From Ciona intestinalis (Eukaryota > Chordata > Ascidiacea > Phlebobranchia > Cionidae), in NCBI RefSeq assembly GCF_000224145.3, contig NC_020174.2, positions 1,018,520 to 1,082,519 of the forward strand: a stretch of 64,000 nucleotides of DNA, given 5' to 3'. This document shows positions 1-9,700 of this stretch, one piece after another. Numbering within the stretch: position 1 is the stretch's first letter; each line of letters opens with the position of its first letter. The notes beneath the pieces were generated by a model, which saw nothing but the letters and a program-made list of their open reading frames with translations, searched no databases and was not told where the DNA came from. A program made the translations under genes and the position numbers.

Positions 1-211
1 AAAGGAAAAAGATTTACAGAATCAAACGAAGAAACAAATCGTAAAAAAACAAAGGTAAGTGCATTAGTTTTTGTCATTGTCTCAATATTGAACTGTCTGA
101 AAAAAAAAATTTCCGAACTCTGTGTTATTTTTGATTTAATAATATTCTGAACCGCGAAAAAATTAGTCAAAGAGCAATTTTCACAAAAGTTTGGCATTTT
201 TTAAGTTCTGA
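1..211 (+). CDS. possible 3' end of a plus-strand gene (partial)
   Basis: Bases 1-54 read open as a lysine-rich stretch (KGKRFTESNEETNRKKTK) and stop at a strong donor, AAAG|GTAAGT. A phase-compatible terminal exon at 167-211 would follow a weak A-rich acceptor (AAATTAG) and end in TGA at 209-211. If real, this gene converges on CFAP157, whose stop lies at 218, leaving only a few bases between the two coding ends. The family is not recognisable from so short a piece. The donor is convincing; the terminal exon is a guess. Confidence 0.3.
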
Positions 212-217
212 CAAAAA

Positions 218-3200
218 CTATTTTGCTGTTTCCACAATTGCTGGCAGGCGGTCATGTTTCTGTAAGGTAGATGGCGTTAGAGAGCCAATGGTCATTGAAG
301 GCTTGAGGCCTATCCTTGTTGTGGCCGATAAATGCGCGACCTTGCTTGGGTGGCCCATGGCTTGCTTCCGAGGCCGCGGCACCAAGCCAAGGTCACCGAG
401 TTTATAATGTGGGAACTTGGGTGGTGACTCCACACGGCTTGTGTCTTGTTTAGGAACTTCTTTCACAGATGCAAGTGGAGCCATTAGTGTCTGGGAAATT
501 AATTAGTATTTAGGTCACAAACAAAAAGCACTAGTTTAATGAATGAATGCAACGTATTTATCCTGGCATGGCGGGGCAATAAGAGTTCACCCCCAATGTT
601 CTATTCCACACATCTCATTCCCAATTACAAGTTACCACATATGTTAGTTCATGAGTGATTATTTTGGGGTGATTTCGTAATTTACGAAGTGCATGGCTGA
701 CAATTTCAAAACCGTTAAAATACGACTGGTTTGGAGCGATTGTTGCTGAGTAGAGGCGGGTTCGCTAACCATAACAAAGCTACAAACCTTTGCTCTTTGT
801 TTGAAAAAATCTGCTGGTGGTGGAGCTTTGCCCAGCAGTGCTGCCGAATCTAAAACCAACAGTAACCGATCCATCATGGTCTCCCTTTTCACGGCAACAC
901 TCGGATCGTCATAGTTTGTTTCCATGGTGGCCTGCGTGGGAATGAAAAATATTGAATTCAGGTTGTTTAAATATTGTTTTTGAGCTAGATTTTTAAACAA
1001 AAATTACTAGAAAGATACATATGCGGTAGGGCTAATAGAGATTGTTGCCACGCAAAGATAATTAGGTTACATTTATTCAAACATACAAGTCCCCACCTGT
1101 TTAAGAGTATAAGCAGCGGCTGCCAATATATCTTCCAATCTTTCTTTTGCTGCTATGACATCACAATTCTGTTTCTCTGTTTTCTTCAATTGTTCTTTCA
1201 AGCTTGAACATTGCTCTTCTAAACTGTGGATAATATGAAGCTCTGGGTTTGAAATTTATATATATTCGTAAAATCCTATGCCACATGGTACAACATATTT
1301 ATTTGAATTACACCACATGCACACTGTCAAGCTACTGGTTCTCTTACATTTATATTCTTAAGAATAACCACCCTTTAAACAGTTTTTTTTTTATAAAAGA
1401 AAAGATTAAAAATTAGAATAAACCTTTATATACAACCAAGAAGTTTATGTTAATGGGAGTGTACTCAAACATAAGTAACAGCAATACACATATATTACAC
1501 CAACCTTTCAAGTGTATTATGCAGCTGTTCATTCTCCGTTCTAACCTCCCCAGATTCCTCTTCAAATTGAACGTACTCTTGCTCTCTTGTTTCCAATTCT
1601 TCAAGAAGAACTTCTTGTTGACGAGCACGAGCTGTAATCATCTTCAATACCTGGAATGATGGTTCACTTTATTATACAGAGACTGATGCTGTAGTCATTG
1701 TAGCACCCTGGGTGGTGGAATTAGTGCAACCAACATCTGTAACTGATTGTTTTGTTTTTGTTTTTTTTGTTCGTGGATAAAATCTTAGGTTAATCTATTT
1801 AATTTAGAGTTCACCTTTAAGTTACTGTGGTTTTTCTTTGCAAGTTCTTCTTGCGTTGCTTCCAAAAGCTCGATTTGCATTTTTTGTTTCTTTTCCTTTT
1901 CCCTTAGTTCATCATTTTCCTAAAAAGAAGAAAATGTAATTTTTTCTTCTGTTTTTAAAAACGGAGCTGTGCAAAATGCTCTTTGTATAAGAGAAAACAT
2001 GAACTTTGTTCCACATGGAGGAGGTCTTCAGGGCACAGTTGGCACATTACCCCCAATACATACAAACCATACACCACCTGCACTAATTCTTTTGTCTTCT
2101 CCGACATTTTAGCGAGTTGTGAATTAATTGAAACATTTTCCCGGATATTTCGTTTGGTTGTGTCCGCCATCTGTTTGTTGGAAACTTTGCGAAACTCTGC
2201 AGCGACGTTATTCACACGAAGAACCATCTCTTTCTTTAACCTGGATACAATTACAACTAAAGTGAATGAATGCAAATTATTTGTCACATGGTGGGGCAAT
2301 AACAGTCATTATAACACTGAATGTCCTTTTTATACACCTTGTTCCAGCTTACAAGTTACCCAGTTTTTACGTTTTCATTTGTTTTTTTTGTTTTTATGTT
2401 TGGCCGACAAATTAGACAACTCTTTAATGGAACACTATGTTGTAGCAATGGCCGTTATGTGTTTTGCCCAAAACCTACAATGGTGGCAGTATCAAGCCAC
2501 ATTTTCACTTCCAAGGGGAGAGTTCTAACCATACCAGCATCAAATTTTCAACCACCTACCTGTCCTTATCCACGACTGCCTTGCGTTCCAATTCATAAAT
2601 AGTGTTGTTGTGGTCGGTTTCTTGTTGTTTCAGATTCGCTTCCATGTCGGCAAACTTTTGCATCAAGTTTTCTTTCTGGACCTGAGGTTTAATTGAGACA
2701 AAATTTATAGAAGCCAATAAGTCAATATATACATAACAAGTTTTATGAAGTTGGATTGTTGTTGTACTTTGGGAGTAATGGCCAAAACCCAAGACTAAAT
2801 TAATAAACCCTAGATATGGCTTGCTGTCGAATCTCACCCATACAGAATGAAGTTGTTATGTTTAGACTACAGTTTTCTAATCCATGGAAATTGGAAATTC
2901 TTTAAATTGGAAATTATTATATTATATATATTACTGTTTAAAAAGACCAATATTTTAACAGAAGGTATAAATATTGACCCTAAATTCTTCAAGTGCAGCG
3001 ATTTTCCCACTAAGTATCATATTCTCCGATATTAAAGTATCTTTTAAATCCTGCGATTCTCGCTTAAATTGAGAAAGTTGAGTTTCGGAATTTTCCTTCT
3101 CAACATCCTTTGCCTGTAGAAAAATTTATTAGGATTTCTGTGTTTAGTTTGCTGAGTATCGTGGGTGTATCACTACAGCTGACATATTGTGCTAATTTTC

Positions 3201-5192
3201 GAAACAGGAGTGACATCATATGCCTTATTACCCTAGTTTTACACTTAAAGCAGTCTTTACCCTGTGGTTAAATAAGGAGCCTATGCCAACAATCACAGCA
3301 AAGGTAAATATTGTATTCAACACCTTAATCAATTAAGTTTCCTATATTATTTTATGCGGCGATTTAAGTTAAAGAAACTAAATATTTTTTCTGTGTGACA
3401 AGCCTAATAGAGACTTAACATTGTCAACCTAACCTACAAACCTGTTGGAGGCCAAGCAATCTGTCGTGCAAGTCTGAAATCTCATCTTGTCGTTGTTCCA
3501 ATTGTTTCTTTAAAAAATCCACAATTTCTTTTCTGTCTTGAACGACTTGTTTATATTTCTCTTCATATTCAGCATTGGAAATACTCAGCTCATCACATTT
3601 CTTTTGGTATCTGAAGAAATGTCATCAATTGAAATCTATTATAGCCTTAATTCAGTTTGTAGATTATGGCAGTTTTTAATGACATCACATATACACGTAT
3701 TTGAACAAGTATCTTCATTTTATCCCAATGGGTTTTGAATGGTGGTAGCAATATTTTAAATATATCACACCGCCAACAGGTAATCCTTTAGCTGGTGGCC
3801 ACCTGAAATTTTGGTTTCAAAATGTTCTATAGCCCTCACTGATACCTGCTGTCTAATTTTTTTTTCAAAAAAGTCGGGCGTTCGTGTCGAAAATTAACTT
3901 TAAAAATGCGCAAAAACATGCTGTGTCACCGTAATTCGTCTGATTTGCGTAAGGTTAACGATTTATTACGTCACAATCGCGGTCTGTTACGTCACAATAG
4001 TGGTATATTACATACGTTATAAGACGGTATAGCCTTGTTTTTCCCCACTGTTTTAACGTAGGAATCAAACGTAACAATACGTATTCTATGACGTAATAAT
4101 CCAACCTTGGTTTAATTCATAACGGCTGATGTGGAAAATACGGTGGGTAATCCTGTCGCTGGTGACCAGTGAAAATTTTGGTCTCAAAATGTACCTTACG
4201 TCTCCCTGATACTCGCTGTATAATTTTTTTTAAAAAAAACTCGGGCGTTCGTATCGAAAATTAACTTTGAAAATGCGCGAAATCGTGCTGCGTCACCGTA
4301 TTTTCCACATGAGCCGGCAAAGGTTAGATTATGACGTCATAGAATGCGTATTACAACCTTNNNNNNNNNNNNNNNNNNNNNNNNNNNNNNNNNNNNNNNN
4401 NNNNNNNNNNTTAGAGGTACGGGTTAAACGTAGGGGTAGGGTTGGGTTAAGGGTTAGGACTTGGGGTTTTCCCTAACATAAAACAGTGCGAAAAACACGA
4501 TTATAACATGCTGTAACGTACGTAATATGTCACTACTGTGACGTAACATATCGCTATTGTGACGTAATAAATCGTTAACCTTACGCAAGTCAGGCGAATT
4601 ACGGTGACGCAGCACGTTTTCGCGCATTTTCAAAGTTAATTTTCGACACGAACGCCCGAGTTTTTTCAAAAAAAAATTATACAGCGGGTATCAGGGAGAC
4701 GTAAAGTACATTTTGAGACCAAAATTTTCACTGGTCACCAGCGACAGGATTACCAATACGGTGACGCAGCACGATTTCGCGCACTTTCAAAGTTAATTTT
4801 CGACACGAACGCCCGAGTTTTTTCAAAAAAAAATTATACAATGAGTATCAGTGAGACCTAAGGAACATTTTGAAACCAAAATTTCAGGTGGCCACCAGCT
4901 AAAGGATTACCCCGCCAACATTTTCAAGCACCACTACTAGTATTTTAAAACAAAGATTCACACAGCAGTTAGGATTTTACATATTTTATCTTAACAACAA
5001 ATTCCACGCAACTTACCTTGAAAGTCGTTGCTCCAAATCCTTGACTTGAATCAGGAAAAATTCTTTGCTTAGTTCGTTTAATTCTTGACTTCCTTTTCCA
5101 GTTTTCTCCCCAGAAACCGAACCCCCGTCGTCTTTCGCGCTCTTTTTACCTCCTTTCTTCCCCTTCTTGCCCCCTTTTTTCTTGGGTGGCAT
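218..5192 (-). CDS. CFAP157: CFAP157, cilia- and flagella-associated coiled-coil protein
   Basis: Ten exons in minus order: 5192-5017, 3610-3442, 3113-2979, 2681-2560, 2240-2078, 1919-1815, 1650-1505, 1223-1097, 931-788, 490-218. They total 1560 nt and 519 residues, against about 520 in human CFAP157. The N terminus is lysine-rich (MPPKKKGGKKGKKGGKK), followed by a long coiled coil. Landmark matches to the vertebrate protein are RYQKKCDEL, the segment ending ELERKAVVDKDR, RVNNVAAEFRKVSNKQM, and the C-terminal YKLGDLGLVPRP and TTRIG blocks. The family is a ciliary axoneme/basal-body protein needed for sperm flagella in mice. Intron 1 (3611-5016) carries a nested foldback element and an assembly gap. 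Introns 4 and 9 carry antisense-numbered SINE copies. Start choice: first ATG, right before the basic N terminus typical of the family. Confidence 0.96.
536..770 (-). mobile_element. composite tRNA-type SINE copy, degenerate
   Basis: This matches the reverse complement of the intact copy at 47120-47445: the Gaatgaatgcaac...tatcctggcatggcggggcaat end, then tacaagttaccacatatgtta and the atggctgacaattt block. It lies in intron 9 of CFAP157. Confidence 0.75.
2262..2530 (-). mobile_element. composite tRNA-type SINE copy
   Basis: Reverse-complement SINE in CFAP157 intron 4. It shows the ggtggggcaata end, the cagcttacaagttacc block, the atgtttggccgacaaatt block and the gttttgcccaaaac block in family order. 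The tRNA-like head is poorly kept. Confidence 0.75.
4146..4754. mobile_element. foldback MITE, inner copy inserted in the outer one
   Basis: Inverted ends GGTAATCCTGTCGCTGGTGA (4146) and complement (ending 4754). The exact 9-bp target duplication aatacggtg lies at 4137-4145 and 4755-4763. Same family as the outer copy but a different subfamily sequence, so it inserted later. The true length is unknown because of the 50-N gap at 4361-4410. Confidence 0.85.
4361..4410. other. assembly gap (50 N)
   Basis: Fifty N between the arms of the inner foldback element. A long inverted repeat is a likely reason the assembly failed here. Confidence 0.99.
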
Positions 5193-6206
5193 TTTTACCT
5201 GATATGCTCTATTCTATCAATAAAATAGAACAAAATTCATTCGCTAAATACAAAAAAGGCTAAAATTGAGACGAAAAACAAAACAAATAAATAAAATTCT
5301 GAATTCGCGTTGTAACCATGGCAACTTTAAAGTGCAACAGCGCCAGTTAACGGCACAGATTTATTTCAATAACCGGGGACTATACGTATGCAAATACCTG
5401 TACCGCGTAAATGTATGGCATATTCTTGTAAAAATATAGGTAAATGAAATAATTTATTAACTTTAACAAACCTCTTTGTTAATAATCGTGCTGATAATTT
5501 ATGTTTTCTCACGTATGTTACCTTTAAAATCCAAACTCTGATTCCTGAACATACTAGCTGTTTATCGCTAGAGTAAAATAATAACCAGGACTCCGTTAAG
5601 GACAAGCATCTTCCCAAAGCGCATTGATATCTCTCAAACTAGGTCAAGTTACTTTCTTAATTACAAACCATATAACTTTTATCTTTCTTTAAGTGCAATA
5701 ATACAGATCATACGATGGGTTAAGTTATAGATAATACATATATAGATAGTAGGATGGGGGAAGATAAGCCACCTTTTCATCCTATTTTTTTGTCTCATTA
5801 CAAAACAAAACACTCAAAGAATAAGTCGTGTCCTCGCGACTCTCATAGACCGTTGTTAATTGTTTAAACACGATCAGGATATTTGTATATTGTGTGCTAA
5901 AAGTGGAAGATGGACACATTTTAACTGTATTTTCTCGACCTGTTTGTTAGTAAACATAGAACATTCAAACAATTTTATCTTAGTTTTGTGTATTACCGTC
6001 AAATAGTATTGAGAAAAGCTTTGCCATCACATCGTATACTGGGTGCTGGGAAAATGGGTGTTGAATATTCGCGAACCGAACGCGTGCAAATCAGTTTGGC
6101 AAGATTATCGTCTGTCAAAAATATTACCTAAACCTCTAATTATCTTGTCGTTTTTCACCTTTATTATTTACAATGAAGAGAGAGTGCACGCGCGCTTTGG
6201 AGATTG
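5193..6206. other. intergenic spacer, divergent between CFAP157 and the TMEFF-like gene
   Basis: No credible exon is seen on either strand. It holds the CFAP157 promoter side (directly beyond 5192) and one damaged MITE copy at 5747-5917. Both neighbours read away from this spacer, so it should contain both promoters. Confidence 0.6.
5747..5917. mobile_element. short TIR MITE copy (gtagggtggggaagatggga family), damaged
   Basis: It starts tagtaggatgggggaagat, keeps the internal blocks (cgcgactctcatagaccgttg, ttaattgtttaaacacgatc) and has a decayed right end. Confidence 0.7.
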
Positions 6207-6238
6207 TGACGTCACAGTTGCAGATTCTTGGTATAAAA
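6207..6238 (+). promoter_or_regulatory. CRE plus TATA box, core promoter of the TMEFF-like gene
   Basis: TGACGTCA sits at 6207-6214 and tataaaa at 6232-6238, which predicts transcription start near 6260-6270 on the plus strand. The first coding exon of the TMEFF-like gene is downstream at 6769. A possible donor (ttatag|gttttt) near 6390 would close a non-coding first exon. Confidence 0.55.
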
Positions 6239-6768
6239 AGAGACGTCGTAAGATTGGACAACCAGTTGCGTGAGACGTCGAATATAGGAAGATAATTTGA
6301 ATATAACGAGAACAGTCGCAAATTTCGATTTAATTCTTGCACGCTGTGAATCGTTGGGCGCAAAGTTGAAAACAACATTTTCGATCGTTATAGGTTTTTA
6401 TTTTTACGGTTTTCATTACTAATAAGGTTTAATAATTGGCGTTTGGATATTTAACAAAAGTCAAAGCCGTGTATATCCTTATTAACGGCAGTTTTGTATG
6501 CACAGAAATTTTAAGTTAACTGGAAAAAATATAATTGCTTATTATAGCATGGTATAAAAGCAGCGATCTCCTACTTTTTGAATAAATCTATATGTTATGA
6601 ACCGGTGGTAAAATGTGGCATGAGATGATTAAGTAAAAAGTTACAAGTCACAATTGCAAAAATTTGTTTATAATACTTAACATACTTTTATTTTGCAGAC
6701 CTAAAATTATCCTTGTGAATTTGATTTTTGCTGGTTCTCTTTAGAAAACATATCTTCACACCCTTATA

Positions 6769-9700
6769 ATGAATAAAACAAGTAAGTGAATTTAAGACAT
6801 AAATTGTCGTGAAAAATATTAATATTCAAAATATTTTTATGCCCTTTAATTAACTATACCCCAAATACTGAGATTTTTTAATATTGCTCTGCACGCCTGT
6901 GTTACTACCATCCTTACGTTTGGAGATATTTTTATCCAAAAAATGCGGCGGAATTTAATGCAATCGTACAAGTTCTTGCCGCATGTTTAATACAGGATAA
7001 GCTTGTAGGATCAAAGTAATCTTTTTCTTATATTTCTTACATAACCGAATTAAAGTTGAAACAGCCTCGCCCTGAAGCGCATCGTTGTTTTAAACGACCA
7101 TTTTAATTTCGCGCAAATTAAACAATGTTTACGGGTGTTATTTTCATTTTTGCATTTTTTCAACTTTGTTAGCTTGTCATTTTTTAAACGCATTTTTTTT
7201 AATAAATGATTTTTTTTTGTTATTAGTATATGGGTATAGGTTGGTGTAAGATGGCCCATATTTTTTTCATTGTTGTACTTGCTATAAAACAAAAAATATT
7301 TGCCACACGACTCTAAAAGAGCGTTTTGATTTGGTAAAAACTTGATTTGGAAATATGAAAAATTATGTGCCAACGGTATAACCATTTTACCCACGTTATA
7401 TGTATGGTAAAATGTTTAAAAACTTTTAAGGTTTCCAAAAATTCTTTTAAAAAGTTTTTCTAAAAATCTTTTATGGAACGTGTATTACCAACTTTCTCTA
7501 AGTATTCGTCCCACGCTTTGCGCGTAACGCTACGTCATAATTCCACCAGCATTGTGACATTTCATGTCTACGTGACGTGCGTCGAAGAGGAGTGGCAATT
7601 GTGACGTAACAATGCTACTTACCGCAGTTCACGTTAGTGAACGACACGAAAACAAAAAGGAATTAAACAAAAGACTGTTACGTGTCTAAAATTAGAAGGA
7701 CGCAATGCAGCGTTGTATTTCTGTCAATGCCACTCTTTATTTTAATTACCAATTACAATCATTTAGTTGAAAGAACAAATTATACGCCCTTTTAAAAGCG
7801 GCGCTCTTAAAGGTCGATTGGCGCCAATTTTTTTTTACTTTTTTTAAGCCTAACGTTTATAACTCTGAAAAGTTTAATTGTATATGGGTACAATGTTAAT
7901 GCTACTCGTAAAATCAAAAACACACTAAAGAAATACCTTGCAATAATATAAATTACCAAACGTTATACCAAACGATAGGTAGTTTGATACTTAATGCTGC
8001 TTCATCCAGGGTTACATGTTTTTCTCCAAGAAATGTAACGACAATTGCTTCAACTGCGTGGTAGCCTTTTGGGTTGTCGAATTGTTAGCGTTTTTTTTTT
8101 CAATACTATAATTAAGATACATTGGATTGTACAAACGTTCTCGCATTCTAATAGATTCCTGATGTTAACTTTTGGCTGAACATTTCTATGTAACGAAATT
8201 TGTTGTGGAAGAATGTTTTTAAAACACAAAAAAAAAACGGTAGAAAGGTATTTTTTGATCGTTTTTTTTTTGAATTTTTTCACTAAGCCTTTGTCATTAA
8301 AAAATCACCTGGAATTAATTTGACTATTTTACCGCTATACACATGCCGCAACATTATTTGTCACGTTTTTTTATTGCAAAGCGTCAGACGTAAAGTAAAT
8401 ATGCAACTTATAAAAACAACGTTGTGGTAAATGTCAATCTTATAAATCTGGGGATTTTTTATATTAAAAAGTTTAAAAAATTCCGACTTGAATTCCGGAA
8501 ACATTTTATCCACGTTTCCTTTTTTTCTGGGTTTTCCGCGGCTTCCGTCGTTTCTGACCAAATTGTCGTCAGCGCTACCGATCGGTCTTCAGCGGTGAGG
8601 TTCCCACGGTACGACAGCACGTTTGACACTTCGGTGCTCCGAGAAAATTTCCGCCGCGTTTTTGATCCTAATGTCCGCAGAAAATAAACACCGAGGTCCC
8701 AGATCGATCCCGACGATTAGACCATGTATGATCACTGCTTTAGTAATCCCCGATTTCTCGCCGGATTATGCTGTTTATACGCAGTGTAACAAAATTACCG
8801 CGAAATTACAGTGTTTACCGATGAAACCAACACACCGGGTACTTACTTAAAGTGGAAAGTCCCAAAATAATTCGTGTCTCCGCGAAATATTTTGCAATGG
8901 TTCCCGCCATCTGTGCCCTGGGGCTGGTTTGACCTTTTCTATTTCTAGCAATGTAAATGCCGCTTAAACAGCAGAGATGTCACTATTTGACCACACGCAT
9001 GCTAATGCACACGTTGCGGCTATAATGAGAATTACACAACATACGATAAACAATTCGTTAAACACCCATTGTACGCACCCATAATGTATAGCACTATGGG
9101 GTAAGATGGACACGGTTAACACATAATATCCCATATTTCCCAAACGTGCTGTTTTTAACAATTAACAACGCTTTTTTAGAGTCGTAAAGATACAGTTATA
9201 AAGTTATGTGAATTCTATGTTTACTACCAAATTGGACGATAAAATATAATGAAAACATGAACCATCTTACCCAAACCTACTATAACTATATAGTAGAGTG
9301 GGGGAAATTGTCCCACATTACCCTGTGACCCACTTTACCCCACCCTTCTAAGTAACACCTTTTAATTAATACACACTTTACGTGACCTACATATAAAATA
9401 TGAACTATTTTAGTTGCTAGAATATTTTATTTTTGAGATTTTTTTATATCATTTATGAGAAAGAGTCATATTTTGGTCATATTTTGTCCTCCAGTTATAG
9501 CGTCGCCGTGTCATTGGAACTCTAAACCCTTAAATACGCGTGCGGTTGGAAATAAACAGCACATTCGGTTAATAACACCAAAGTCGTGACCGTTTAAAGG
9601 AATAGGGCATACAAGATTTCAAATAACGGAAAATTCCGTATTTGTCAGAACGCTAAAAACGTATTGCAAAATAAAACATCTTCCTCAAAAGACGTTACCT

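Larger units (their letters stand above)
3779..4911. mobile_element. foldback (Mutator-like?) MITE, outer copy, interrupted by a second copy
   Basis: The ends are inverted: GGTAATCCTTTAGCTGGTGG at 3779 and its complement ending at 4911, with arms similar over roughly 150 bp. An exact 9-bp direct repeat (ccgccaaca) flanks it at 3770-3778 and 4912-4920. A related element occupies 4146-4754 inside it. Long terminal inverted repeats with 9-bp target duplications are usual for Mutator-like (MULE) elements; no transposase is visible. The element sits in intron 1 of CFAP157. Confidence 0.85.

Noticed and set aside
1983-2528. Long plus-strand open frame of 181 codons
   Set aside because: It is the complement of CFAP157 exon 5 joined to a SINE; no own start context or motif.
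4411-4460. Telomere-like GGTTAGGG words next to the gap
   Set aside because: Only a few irregular GGTTAG/GGTTAA words inside a foldback element; not an array.
8424-8687. 87-codon plus-strand frame as a gene
   Set aside because: No ATG context, splice partners or protein motif; kept only as an unexplained GC-richer segment in an intron.
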